Origin: Apostichopus japonicus
Taxonomy: Eukaryota > Echinodermata > Holothuroidea > Aspidochirotida > Stichopodidae
Direction of reading: 5' to 3'
Assembly: GCF_037975245.1 (NCBI RefSeq)
Contig: NC_092575.1
Location: 203,001 to 263,000, forward strand
DNA length: 60,000 bases
Shown: piece after piece, positions 28,601-43,600 of the stretch
Numbering within the stretch: position 1 is the stretch's first letter
How the letters are laid out: the number at the start of each line of letters is the position of its first letter
Position numbers and translations under genes: made by a program
Notes under the pieces: generated by a model
Databases searched by the model: none
What the model was told of the DNA's origin: nothing
The model's input: the letters and a program-made list of their open reading frames with translations, nothing else

Positions 28601-31600
28601 ACAACAGTTACTACCAACACCCCTCGTTGACTTACTGTTAGGCCATGTTTTTCTTCACTGATAACAGTTCTTTCCTCATTTCATATCACTTTGTCTAAAA
28701 CATCTTTAGAAAGGTGGAATAAATCTCTTCATATCTCTGTTGTTTCCTAGTTTCTATTTAGCATGGCACGATCGGACTTTGGGGGTTAAAAAATGTAAAA
28801 TACGTAACTTTTGAAAACCAAAAGTCACACGTAAAACACACATGGCAACATGTAGCGTCGTGTGGCTTTTGAAACTCCCATTTTTGAAAGTTCAATTGTG
28901 TCACTATAACACTTGCCCTCCTCTTTGTCTAAATTGAATATGCATTACAAATGAGTGACAGATTCTGTACATATAAAAATTATTGTGATTGGTTCAAGTT
29001 TTCAATCGGACCTAGGGGTAACAAATGAGAGTCTTCGTTAGAAAATATCGACCTTCTAGCCCAACCTCGAGAGACGCTATTGTAGACGCCCGCGTGGTAG
29101 CGCCTAGTATAGGGGACTGTAACTACGCACTGTTTAATCGTTTATGTGTAATTGTATTAAAATTTGTTATTGTACTGTTAAGAACTCAAAATTAGTTTAA
29201 AAACACATTTATTGGTAGTTTTTTTTCACCCAAATTCCCATATACATTGAGAATGCATTAGTTTGCGTCACAGCAATATAAAAAACCCGCAACAGAATGG
29301 ATCAGTCCAATCTTCCTGACCGCGTTGATCCACAGCGCTCACGTATGGGAGCGATGAGTCACACTTAATCCTTCAAAGAGCTTATATTGCAGTACTTTTT
29401 AGTGTCGTTTTGGGGGGTGAAGGAATTGATATGACTGGGCTACATGAATCACATAGAATGGCAAGGTACATGTGCAAACAATCTGTCACATACTGTACAT
29501 GTCACATACTCTATATGTCATGTGTACAAACACTGGGCTACATGAGTCACATAGAATGACAAGGTACATGTACAAACAATCTGTCACATACTGTACATGT
29601 CACATACTACAAACACTGGGCTACATGAGTCACATAGAATGACAAGGTACATGTACAAACAATCTGTCACATACTGTACATGTCACATACTCTATATGTC
29701 ATGTGTACAAACACTGGGCTACATGAGTCACATAGAATGACAAGGTACATGTACAAACAATCTGTCACATACTGTATATGTCACATACTACAAACACTGG
29801 GCTACATGAGTCACATAGAATGACAAGGTACATGTACAAACAATCTGTCACATACTGTACATGTCACATACTCTATATGTCATGTGTACAAACACTGGGC
29901 TACATGAATCACATAGAATGGCAAGGTACATGTGCAAACAATCTGTCACATACTGTACATGTCACATACTACAAACACTGGACTACATGAGTCACATAGA
30001 ATGACAAGGTACATGTACAAACAATCTGTCACATACTGTACATGTCACATACTCTATATGTCATGTGTACAAACACTGGGCTACATGAGTCACATAGAAT
30101 GACAAGGTACATGTACAAACAATCTGTCACATACTGTACATGTCACATACTACAAACACTGTGTACATGAGTCACATAGTCTAATGACCTACATTCTACA
30201 TACCTGTTATGTTGGTAGAATGGAACACACAGAATGATGTTAACATCTACTTACAACATATGGTCACATAATGGTTCCAATTCTACATTTATGTGACATG
30301 TGCAAACATTGTGCCAGATTGACCATTTAGAGTAAGGTATATTGTGATTGGACAGCTGTCTCCAATGTGTTATCACAGGGGACATTGCATTCAACACAGC
30401 ATATTGTCATACTGTCATACTGTATGACAATAACTTTAGTATATTATGGTAGAGCACAGTCTCCAAAGCACATTGATGGGATACTGTCCCCAATGTACAG
30501 TGTTGTGATAGCTTGGACACTGTCTAAAATAAGCTGTGATAGCTAGAATGTCTGCACTGTACTAAAATTGTGATTGCTACAAAACTAAAGCAGAGTGTTT
30601 AATATCTGATGGTGTTATTATATCATCCTCCCTCATTTCCCTAGATGCAGTGCAGACAAAAGATAATTCAAAAACACTTTCAGCAGACTTACGTTAATAG
30701 TTAGAGTTAATTTTGTGATTCTGTGCAGAGGACTGTGGAGTAGAGCTGCAAGAAAAATGAGACAGAGAAACAAAATTAAAACAGGATGACCAATTATTGG
30801 CCAAATATAAAATTACATTATATACAATATGAATAAACATGTAGCTAATGTAGGTATATATATAAACTGTACATACCAACCTGGATGCTACATACATCTG
30901 ATCAGGGAAAGTGAAACTTAGTTGACCACTAGTTCTCTCACAGCTGGCTCAATCAACTACAGAGTTCAATCACACAGCAGGTACGAGGAAATGCAGTGTA
31001 ATGAAAGCCTGCTGTAAACATATATAGCTTACCAATATAATGCAGCCATATGCATAGTGTATAAATGAGATGAAACTATAGTTTTGGTGCACTTAGTTTG
31101 ACATCTTGGAGGATGTACACTATGGCACTATTCAATTCAGTTCAACTTTATTTCAATCAACAATGTTCAAAGAATTTACAGTGACATGTTCCTACAATAG
31201 AATTAAAACATGATAAATGGTTGAGGGGATTACACAAGGAAGCTACTAAAAGCTTGTGTGATGTGAATCCCAGTTTACAAAGAACAAAGAAAACATGCTC
31301 AGGACTGGAAAAGAACAATACAGTAAACAGAATAAAGGACGAAACATTAAACAGAATGAAAAGGCGAAACTATACTTAGACTGTTGAGGCAATCAACAAC
31401 AAACCCACTCATTCAATACACCAATGATGTACGTAGCCTATTACAATAAGATGCGTTTCATACCCCAGCCATACACATGATTTCAACTGAAAATGAGGGA
31501 GGGATGAGGGGATAATGTATTGTATGACCGAATGGCTAAGGGGTGGGAGTCCTTGTGAAGCTGCACTCGATAAAATAAATGATTGGAAACATTCTCATTC

Positions 31601-34600
31601 TTGTTTTACTTATTTTCTACAGATATTGGATGATTCTAAAATTTCTAAAAATCTGAATTGTGTTTGTACAGCAATAAACAAAGACAGGTACAGTACCTAG
31701 GTCTGTGTAACGTTGAATCCCTAAATATATAACAGCAGGATCAAAGACAGAAACAGTACCTAGGTCTGTGTAACGTTGAATCTCTAAATATACAACAGCA
31801 GGATCAAAGACAGGAACAGTACCTAGGTCTGTGTAAGGTTGAATCCCTAAATATACAACAGCAGGATCAAAGACAGGAACAGTCTAGGTCTGTGTAAGGT
31901 TGATGTACTCTAAATATACAATAGCACGATCAAAGACAGGAACAGTACCTAGGTCTGTGTAAGGTTGAATCTCTAAATATACAACAGCAGGATCAAAGAC
32001 AGGAACAGAACCTAGGTCTGTGTAAGGTTGAATCCCTAAATATACAACAGCAGGATCAAAGACAGGAACAGTCTAGGTCTGTGTAAGGTTGATGTACTCT
32101 AAATATACAATAGCACGATCAAAGACAGGAACAGTACCTAGGTCTGTGTAAGGTTGAATCTCTAAATATACAACAGCAGGATCAAAGACACGAACAGTAC
32201 CTAGGTCTGTGTAAGGTTGAATCCCTAAATATATATTTTGTGTTTGATATTCAAACAATCTTCATTGTTATGCATAATTGTTTCCTTAATGCACTGTGCA
32301 TGTTTCACCATTGTTTTCATGCCCTATGTTGAAATATATTAAGAGTATATGGACTTAATGCCGTGATGTGGAAGAACTAGTTAAACTGACATTTCAATGA
32401 GGCATAGTATATAGTGTACTGTACATGGGGTACATGATATTATATAGTATACAGCATATGGTATACACTACCCAGCCAGCATGCCCAGCTGGGGCCCAAT
32501 TGGGTTTCACTCGGTTGAATTGGGCCTGGTTGGGCCAGGGCCAGCCCACTCAGTGCCCATTCGGGCACAATACAGTTTGGCCCTTCTGGTTAACATACTT
32601 CAAAACATTATTGAGATGTTCAACACATACTTGTTTTTTTGCTTTGGAAAGCTTAGGTTCTTCCTTAGGCCACCAATCCTTGACAACAGTTAATTCATTA
32701 ACGTAGTGGCCCAATTGGGACAGACTCGGTTTTTGATCAGGTTGGCCCTCATGTATGGCCCGCTTCGGGCCCATTCGGGAGCAAGACGGTTTCACCAGGG
32801 GCTTTCTGTGACTGCGTCGAGTGGGGGGGGGGGGTGTACGGACCCAAATTTACCGACCAAAATTGATTGTTAGCAATCTCGCTCGAAAAAATGAGGTTAG
32901 TCTGCGAAAAATATGTTAAATTGGTAAGATTGTTAGCCGAAAAAACTGACAAGAAAAGAAAAAGAAAAGAAAGAAGGTCATCAGTATATTTGATTTTACC
33001 GAGGAACTCACGAACACCCCCCACACCCCCCCCCGTACGGTACGCCCCTGGGTTTCACTCTTTCGGCTGACCTACTTCAATGTATATATCTCATTTCCAC
33101 ACTGCACTATCGTTATGACAAAGCCAACTGGCAACACTGATTCCCGAATTAGGCGCGTTTTTTTGCCACCAATACGTATCGCGCTCCATATGCCCTCACG
33201 TGATCATTCTACGGCAATAAAGCTAAAGAAATGACCGAAAACGCTTTCCGAAATCCGATATGAACCAACGAAATCCATCAAAATAATTCAATTCACAATT
33301 GATAATTCAATCATTCACTCAAAAGGAGTTGGTACTCGGTGAGTATTTTGGAACAATTTTTTTTCTGTGAGGGTGTGACTCATTTGGGTGAATTTGTAGC
33401 AAGTTTATTTCCTTGCACCCTCATCTCCGGAAGTGTAAACTTTCTGTGACGGGTTTCCTCGTTTGGAAAATACTCTAAGGGACTCACCAGAGGAATACAT
33501 GCGTCATCTTAGCTTGGGACCTCCGCGACATGTGGATTATTACTATTACGAGTACCAGCTGACCTTTATTAATATACTTAATTACAGCTCTACACGCATA
33601 TCTTTACCTCGGGAACTTCAACCCTTAATATCTATATTTGTTCGGACATTGCCCGCTCGTGTAATTTACTGCTCCGCGAGCTCTTGGCCTAACGATCACC
33701 TCCTGTCCGCGTCGCAGGTGATTATTGTTTATCAGCGTAGCCTAGCGTGGTTGCTGTTCATAGGATGGTAAGCCTAGGCACCCTATAGTCTACTACTACT
33801 TCGCGCCACCTTCTGGAAGTTCCAACCACGACTTGGCGTAAAGATTCTCACGCCACCGATCTAAGCTTGGACTGAGCGACAGTGCACTGTGTGTATTTTC
33901 GTGTATTGGAGGACCGACCACTTTTCATTTAATTTTACTAGACGGACTGATCCAAATTATTAGATCAGAGGTTTGTTTTACAATACCCTTAATCTAGTAT
34001 AAGTTATAGCATTATCAGGCAACTAGCCTAGACCTAATGGCATGTCATTTCGTGTATTACTCGCGACAGCCTATCCTTACGGTCTACATAGACTTAGACT
34101 TTTACAGTTGCAGAGCAATCGCGGTTGGTGTAATATTATAAACTTTTCATAGATAAGTCTCCTTGTTCGTTTTCAAATACACCTGTCTCGTAGTGGATCA
34201 CCACGCATTAATTTTCTCGTTGTAACCGATTCAACGGCATATTCTTTCGATCACTATCGTAGGCCTGAAGGACCTGTACGTAGCATAGACTTTGTAATTA
34301 GAAGAGAAGAGGAGCCACTGTTGCAGACTTGCTTCTGTATACCATAGATAAGCTACGTCACTATCCTACCAACGACTGGGTCATTCTTCGCTGTGCTGCA
34401 GGCATTTAACAACCTTACGGAATTCGCCAGCAATTCTTCAGGTCACAGAGTTCTCCGTCGATCTCCAGTTACTGCTCCTTGGCTAATCTCACGTCTCCAA
34501 CATTTTAAGGACGCTGTTCAACGAGAGCACCCACCCATTATTGTTGCCTTTATTACTATTCCTACAGCCTCCTTTGTTAAGTTCCGGGAAAGTAGGCAGC

Positions 34601-37600
34601 TGTTTTCGCCAATACTCACTACTGAACAACTCAAGGCCTGTCAACACGATCTCGACAATCAATTGGACGCAGTCAACCTATTCATCCATTGTTTCAATCA
34701 TCAACCGCAAGACAATTTCAACATTCGTAAATATGTATTTTTCATGTTCAAACTTTTTTTACATTTTTGTAGATTAAAGGGGGCATTTATTCAAACTGTA
34801 GTTCACCTATCTGATACTTAGAGCATTGAAAATCATATCGGTAGCCCTATTTCCATATTCATAGCATGTTCAGTTACCAAGATATGACTGTTTGCAGTTT
34901 GTTATTTAATAGGAGTAGAATGGCCACACCATATTTTTCATGTCAATACCTGGCTATTACTAAAAGTATTATATTTCCCTTTGAAATATATATAATATGT
35001 TTCCACACATTCCTTACATGTGAAATAAATAATTTTGTGTAAACATCATCTAAATCCCAAGTGCTGACATAACATGTTAACATTTTAGAACGGATAGGGT
35101 TATAACTTCCATGTTTATATGACTATGAATAACAATTTAAAACATAGGAATTGCTACAAACCTAAGGAACTGATGTCATCAAATATTAGTGTTGCCGTTC
35201 TATTTGATTTCTTAGGAATTTTCCAAATGCTCATATTCTGTCGCACTCAATTTTTCCAACTGTCGCACTCTAATTTTCACATATTCTTGTAATTTGTGAG
35301 TGTCCTAAAATTTTCGGTCAAAATTGACCTTTAATCAGTCATATTTACCACGTTTTCCTTGTCATATTGAGAAATTGTATCTCGCGATCCTTATACTCCA
35401 CCATAACAAAACTTTGTATGATTTTGAATATTCTAAAAGAAATGCCTAGAACTACTGTACAACGTTCAGCTTCAATTTGGTTAATTTACGTATTAATTTT
35501 GCTATTAGGTGGGTTGACCCTGTTCACTAGCTTACATTGGCACTATGGTATGTACAATTGAAACACTCAATGCTAATCTATGGAAGCTTAAAAGTGCCAT
35601 CAACATAAGAAAAACTTTGCCCATAAATTGACATTTTTCAGTCTATTGTTTAGATAGCAAAATAAAATCTTATCAAATATCAGAAAATGTTGGATTGCTC
35701 AGTTTCTTTAACTGAGCAATTGAAAAATTTTCTGAAAAACGTTTAATTGAAAACTAATCATATCTCGTCAATTGGACATTTTTCTGCAAAATGTTTAATT
35801 GACAACTTATCATATCTCGTCAATTGGAAATGTTGCTGCGAAATGTTCAATTGTTCACTTCATTCCATCTGAGCAATTGAAATATTTTCTGCACAATGTT
35901 TAATTAACAACTTATGGTATCTCATCAACTCAACATAAACATTTTTCTGCAAAATGTTTAATTGTTCATTTCATTCCAAATTCTCAGCTGGAATGAAGTG
36001 AACAATTGAAATTGTTTCATGTGAGTGATAAATAGCCCCCCCCCCCCCCCCAGGAAATAATATTAAGCGTGTTAGTAAAAAGCACTGTATTTTTTGGTAA
36101 TTCACTATGTCGTCGCATATAATTTGTTGAAAAAAAAAGTTTTCCCTTTCGTTACATTAACATAGCTGTTGTAGTCAGTAGTCTATGTAGCCTTCAAGCA
36201 GATAACTATACTCAGTTGCTTACTGTGTAGTGAGGGCCAGTGGTACAGATGTATCGAAAAATAATTCTGCATAATTCCACATGGTAATGTTGATGAGTAG
36301 TACGGGGGGGGTACAAGGCAGCAGTTGGAATTTTCTGGCTCCAAAATCCATCCAGTTGGAATTTCAGCCACTACACCCCCCCCCCCCCCCCCCGATCATC
36401 AGGCGTGGGAGATGGGATGGATAGCTACTGGCATGATTTTTAAAGCTTGATAACATACATAAATCACATTTTGAGTACACTTGCCCTTTAATGTGAATTT
36501 TTATGCTTAGTACTAAACCATTCCATTCTTTTTCATAGTGTCGTATCTACATTAAACGATTATACACCTTAATTCTTGCTCATCAATGTTCTTTATTCTA
36601 GAGTACATCCATCCATTTATATTTTTGTGTTTTCCAGATTTACTGTAGCAATATTTGTTATTACCTATGTCATTATCTTGTCATAAAACATAGAAGATGT
36701 TTATTCTCACCTTGCCAGAAAAAGTAAAAGTTCCGCTTTCGGTCACGATTTTAAATGAGTTCATGTTTTTATGATTCCATTTGATCTAGAGGATACATAC
36801 TGTTGGCCCTGAGCAACATTAGCATTGCATTTGCAATGCAAAAGTATGTGCAATATATAGCATCTTGCCCTCATCGTTAACATTTGCAGGGTTTGCCTGG
36901 ACATTCTATTCTTTCTCCAAATGCCAAAATGCTCCCTCCAATTAGGATGCATATAGTTTCAGTTCTGAGAGTTTCATATTTTTTCTTTAAATTAAAATGT
37001 AATTATGGAGTTTATGAATTATTGTTTAGTTTTCATTGTTGTCTTCTTAATATATTTCAATGAATGTACACATGAATACATTTGTTTTTATTTGGATTTG
37101 TTTCTGAGGCAATTAATCTCTGCTGTATCACGACAGTACATGAACGGTTCAAGTGTTATTGATTCAACAACCTACTATAATATGTGGTACACAAGTGCAA
37201 CCAAGCTACTGTATATCCAGCTCTTCTCTCGTCCTTTGGATGATAGGGGCGACTACACTTTCACGCTGAGACAAACTTATGACTTTTACAAACACTTCCT
37301 GCATGCTCCCAGGGCTGTTATTTTACGTCCCCATCCCATGGTCGAGATTGAAACTTGGCCTTCAGCCACTTTCCCCGAATGCTGAGAGGTGGTAAACCTG
37401 TAGATAACTGAACTATTTTAAGGGACACAGTGAAACAGCTGGGCTTAAAATTTGGACCACACAGTTGGCCCAGTTGGGCCCAGTGTGGGTTTCACTTGGG
37501 TCAAGCCCAATCAACTGGGCCCGAAATGGGTCCCATTTGGGCCCCATGCAGTTAGCCTGATTGGGCACAGTATAGGTTCTGTGTGGGCCAAAACAATTGG

Positions 37601-40600
37601 GGCCCAGAATGGGTCCCAGGTGGGCCCCATACAGCTGGCCCGGTTGGTCCCCGTATGGGATTGGTTTGGGCCCCAATCAGTCTCGCCCAACTGGGACCAG
37701 TTTGGGCCACTCGTGGGCCCCAATCTGTTTGGCCCAATTGGGCCCTGTGTGGAACGGAATGACAAATCTGAATGGGCCCCAATTGGGAAGCCCAATTGGG
37801 GCCCACTTGGCAGCCCGAGTGAAACCCAATTGGGCCCCAACTGGGCATGCTGGCTGGGTATTACAGTATATTATATACTGTATATACAGTAGTATATAAT
37901 ATAAAGTATGCAGTATATAGTGCACAGTAAATAGTATACAGTATATATAGTGTACTATACATACAGTAGTAGTATACAGTATAAAGTATATAGTATATGT
38001 TATAGAATTAATTATACTGTATAGTATATAGTATACATATATAGTATATAGTATACTATGAGTAATATATAGTTAACTCTGCATAGTATATAGTACAGTA
38101 TACAGCAGGCCTCGACAATTTTTTTAATACTACTCACCAACTGGCGACCGAGTCTAAAATTCTACTCGCCAAAACGTTAAATTTACTCGCCATTTTTTCT
38201 CGCTAAGTGTTTGTGTTATATAAGCCTAGGTAGTATGGCCTAACTTAAGATATCGCGTTCTAGTGTCGCTGTTAGTTGTTTACAGCAAAAACGATCTATT
38301 TCAATTGTGTTCGTCAAAGTGTTTTAAAACATGATATATATAAAAATATGAAACATTGTTTATGACTATTAACTTGGCTCATAATTTAATTTTAAGCCTA
38401 TCGTGTAAAGGCAGTGAGCGAATGTGCCACTCGCCAAAATGTCGAGCGTAATGCATTTTTTGCTCGCGAGTCGCAAAATTCTAGTCGCCATTTGCGAGTT
38501 GGCGACCGTATTTGTCGAGGCCTGGTATACAGTATATATAGTATACTGTATATAGTATACAGTAGGATGAACTGACTTTAACACTGTCTAATTTGATCTG
38601 GATACTCAATTATGACCTTTGAACTGTTATAAAGATGTCATTCTATATAGATCAAGATAATAAACAAAGCATTAGAAATAGTGAGACTGATGATACTGTA
38701 AGCTGGCTGAAGCTGTAACATGCATGAGTCACCAAGTGCAATACTTCTACAATGTATCAATTCATTTGTTTCTCTTCCTTGTAACGTTTGCAACTGTACA
38801 CTGTATTGTTTAATTTTAATATGAAACTTGTGTGACAATTAATGCAGTAATTAACAGTTCAGTGTAGTATTTAGTATGCCATTTCCTCTAAAGTATCATG
38901 CAATATATGATAGCTAATCATAGGTGTGTTTCTGTCAACATGACTTTTCTATCCTTTTCAATGGAATGGGAGGGTGAGACGGAGGGGGAGGGGCAGGGGA
39001 GGGGGAGGGGGAGAGGGAGAGGGAGGGGAATAAAAGAGAAATGAGTAAAGGATGGCATAGGATGAGTAAAGAGTATGAAAAGTCTGTACCTGGAAAGTTT
39101 TACAAATTTCAACACAGTCCACCAATTGGAAGACTAAACCAGGGATAATTTACTGTAACTGTACAGTACTACAAACACCAATCACTGGATGACTACTTAA
39201 AGGTATTCAGTATAGGCCCCAAATTATAGCACCCTTTAATTGCTAGAAGTTTTCAAAAAGTACTTTCCTGGAGGTCTTTACTCTCCAAATTGTTCTCGGA
39301 CATTTTTAAGGAACTCAAAATATGATTGAATGTCCCAACTAAGGAAAATTTCTTTGAAGGTTGTAATGAAAACAGTTTAAGACTTTTGACAAAAGATGAC
39401 CATATTTGAATATCTAGCATATTTGGGGCCAATACAGCATATCTTTAATGCTCTACAGTACTTTTCTTGTCACAATGGATATTCTTATAAACCATTACAT
39501 CATAAAGTTCAACACAGTTCAATTGGAAGACTAAGCCAAGGATAATTTACTTTAACTGTACATACTGTAATGTACTACAAACACCAATTACACTTGATAA
39601 CTACTTCATGCTATAAAGTATTTCTTGTCACAACGGATTATAACATTATCAGTGCTATAGCAACTCCTTGAGTCTCATGGAAGGCTGAGTAAACAAATAT
39701 AAGTCACAGCAGTTTCACTTATACACAGGAAAAGGTAGCAAAGACTGTGGCAGTTTTATTTCCTTTATTCTATGAAAAGTTGCAGCGTAATGGTACCTAT
39801 TACTGTGCCAAGGAGAAAATGCACTGACCTTCAATCGCACTGCTATTGTAGCAGGCACAACAATGAACAGACACTAACCTGTAGTGTACGTATACAGCCA
39901 TCATAGATTTAATGTGTGTCACAACAGTTGTATTTCATAGGAGCACTTGCAATAGAGTTTAAATGAATCACAGCTGCTCAAGATACATTATTTACTCTAC
40001 CAAGTACAATAAGCACTTAATTTTAATTAGATAAACATACCAAACTTTAACCTTCTTGAAAGTCTGGTACATCAAATCTTATTCAGTGGTGATGAAAAAC
40101 ACAGAATCAGAGCAACTCAATACCAAACTTCTTTACATTTTCAACAATCTTCTCAGGCTAATAGGGACGGCAGTGATTTGCAAGGCTCCTAAAAACAGTA
40201 TGATCAATATATGAGATGGCATATAGAGTACAATGATTAAGAATGGTGTCATGAACTATGGTGCACTCAAGAACTAACCAAAAACTGACAATTATTTATT
40301 CAAATGCCAAGTTAATTCTTCAAATAATATAACTTTAGCAATATACCATACATGTATATCTCTACAGTATGTTACACACCGGTTAAAACTATTAGACAAT
40401 TTCTGCAGAAGCATCATCACCAATTTTTGTGGTATATTACAGCGCATTCTATTTAATATATGGGATATTGCTGAAATTGATGAGGTATGCCTCTGCGGGA
40501 ATTACAGTCCTTATATATTATAATAGTAAAAAAATCAAATACAACAGGAAAAGTCTCCATTCTGATGAGATGTACACAATAACAGTTGAGCTTATAGGAA

Positions 40601-43600
40601 CTACCTACAACAAATAAATAAATGAATGTATACGAATGATGATTTGGTCCTGCTGAGCTGGTTTTGGAAAGTTAAATCCACTTTTAAATGTCCCTTTAGT
40701 GAGAAACACATTAAGAGAAGTGACATAGACTCTACATTGCAATTTTGCTACAATTGTAAGTTTTGAAACTACATTTTTTATGTAACTTGCAGGATTTAGA
40801 TTTACTGTGTGTGGAAGGGTCTAATAATGAGGTTGTGATACAGACAGCAAGCACTGGGTACAGGAATGGGATAGTGAGATACAGAAATGAAGTCAAGGAC
40901 AGAGTAAGCTACTGCATGCAACATTTTCTGTCGCAAAGTACAATAGAATGTAGTGAAGCAATATGGTCAAAAGTCTAAGTTTATGATGAGGGGTTTAAAT
41001 ATCTAGAGGTCAAAGTGAAGGTAAAACAGCGCAACTGTACTCCGTTGAAATGCTATTTGGACATGTCCACTGTAGCTCTCCTTCAACTAAAAGCAGTGAA
41101 GTTATAATAAAGAGCAGTCCACTGTAGCTCTCCTTCAACTGAAAGCAATTAAGTTATCATAAAGAGCAGTCAACTGTAGCTCTCCTTCAGCTGAAAGTGG
41201 TGAAGTTATATTAAAGAGGAGTCTACTTTAGCTGTCCTTCACCCAGCTTCAAGGATTACTGGAAACAGGTTGTATGTGTCATATGACTCTGTTAAGCTGG
41301 GTTTCCATGAATCAGGATATGCTCCCAACAATTCCAATTAAACAGACAGTTTACCCATAATATTTGTGACCTTTTCCATAGCCTCTATAATCAAAAGCAA
41401 ATATCACTTTACTGCTATAACACTTCTCCTGTTTTGAAATACAAAGATTTCAAAAGTGAAACTTCAAAATTACTGAAAACATGCACCATATGTAAGCTAT
41501 ATGGATCATCATAATCAATGACCTACTAGCATCCCTGACCCGAGCAGCAGCCAATGTTAGCTCACAAATCAACAAAGACATAGCTTCAAATACCAGCTAG
41601 ACACCATAATATGACCAATACATTCTGTTTCTGAACAATTTATCTTCCCTATATCCACTCTGCCTATGAATGCCACCCCCGACCCCCCCCCCCCCCACAG
41701 AGAAATCAGTGATGTCTCTCTCCTCTAAACAAACACTTTACATGAGGAAGGCATTTCAACATCAACCATCCAAATCAGATGCAACCATAATATGATATCC
41801 CTGCTGTGAATGCTGTCTTCCTAGCTGTACACTTTAACAATAATGAGTGCACACTAAAGAATACTCAAATTTCTTTATAGTCAAGAGAGGGTTTAGATTT
41901 GTCACCCAAGCAAAGAACACCATGATGGAACTTCAGTTGATCCTTAGTCTCAATGACACGAAGAGGAATGAATCACAGTATTTCACACCCCGGCAAAGTG
42001 AACCTCACATCAAACATGCAAAATTATGTTATTGCATTTAATAATAGCCTAAATGTTTTCATTATAAGCCAACATGCCTATGCTGCATGCATATGATTCA
42101 TTTGTATACACGTTTGGACAATTCTTTTGTTTAAAACCTTCAACAAGGCCCAAGGTCAAAACATTTGTTTTATGTCATGACAATTAATGATGCAAAAAGA
42201 TTTCTCAGATTAAATAAAGAGTGAGATTGAATGTTCATTTAACAAACAAGAATAGATTAATGCCCATAAAAGGAGTTAAGAGATAATATTCATGATCACC
42301 TTAAGGAATGTCTGTGGTTACTCTTAACTGAGAAACTTTTCTTAAACTGGGAAGGAGATTCCCCAAAGTTTTTCCAATTCCAACTGCATTTGTTGTTTAT
42401 ACCGATTACCGATTATTTCTTTCATAATCGGGCTGATTCCGATTATTTAATAAAGAGAAAATATCCTGTTTATACGAAATCAGCAATCAAGTATGTGATA
42501 GAAATAATTATTGTTGTGCTTTTCCTCTGTATCCTCTTTCTTTCATTGTACTTAATGTAAAAAAGTGCTCTTATGTATCCTTTTGTATTTACCAAATCAC
42601 CTCTGGGGTTTGCGGAAAGAAAATATAGAGTTTTTTACAAATTTCCAAAATACAAAAATATGACATCCTACCAAGTAAGCACTGTGCTAAGCGAATGGCC
42701 TAACCAACTCGACGTGTATGTCACCTGTTAATGGCTTGAAATGCGCTAAGAATAGTTACCCAAAATATCCATCTCAAATGGTACCTCAGACTAACCATCC
42801 ATCTTCAGCCTTTACCAAAGTGTAAATTTTAATTACATATTTCTTACATTCAGACATTAGTTTGTACTTATTTCCAGTATTATTCCGTTTATAGACAAAT
42901 AGAAATGTTACGAACTTGAAGTTAAAAATCCTTATTCGTTACCTATTTAATTCCATTCAAGTTCAATTAGAAAATTTAAACTTAGGCCAATCAAACTGAA
43001 CAGCAAATGGTACCATCGTAACTTGTTTGCAATTACTGTAGAATGTTACCAGATTGATGTAAAGAAATCATAACAACTAAACACTACTCCAAAATTATTT
43101 TTCCACATGAAAAATTTGCATTTACTTGTGCATAATTGATTTGAGCAAAATTGTAGACCGTATTCCGAGACCTGTTTACAATGTTACAACCTAGTATTAG
43201 GCCTAATGCAAAGGTGGATTCGATCAGCATTTTTGCGGAAATTAAATCATTTTTGAGGGCATTGCGGCAAATATCGAAAGGTTGAAAAGAAATGGAGATA
43301 AGAGGGTCCACGGTAAAAGGGAGGTGATGGGCAGGGAAGTATGACCCTTTGCAAATTGGGAGAAAAAGAAACATCGTATTACAAATTAGTGCATCAAATA
43401 CTGCACTATGGAGCATTTCATGCCTCAACATAACCTATACTGTACTCAGCTAATCAACATAGGCCTTATCCAGCACATTCTTTAATTCCCAGAATCAGTA
43501 TTGTTACCAATTCCGATTATGTTCCGTTTATGCAATAATCGGCCCGATTCCAATCCGATTATCATTTGAACACTAATATTTATAGTAGCTTTCTGCGGTA

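Larger units (their letters stand above)
32471..37858. mobile_element. 5.4-kb TIR element with GGGCCC-rich subterminal repeats
   Basis: Inverted ends of about 45 bp (CCCAGCCAGCATGCCCAG, then ggggcccaattgggtttcac) with one mismatch, flanked by TA on both sides. Subterminal regions (32490-32780 and 37440-37840) are filled with variants of ttgggcccaattggg in both orientations. It sits inside a (tatagtatacag)n tract. The interior holds a nested hAT MITE and plus-strand exon-like ORFs. I could not assign the superfamily. Confidence 0.85.

Noticed and set aside
33463-33771. 102-codon plus-strand frame inside the 5.4-kb element
   Set aside because: It does not begin with ATG and I see no family features; only a donor-like GTAAGC near its end hints at an exon, which is too little to call.
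37413-37925. Gly/Pro-rich frames on both strands (GPNW, GPIG repeats)
   Set aside because: They come from the ttgggcccc subterminal repeats of the 5.4-kb element, open in many frames because of composition.
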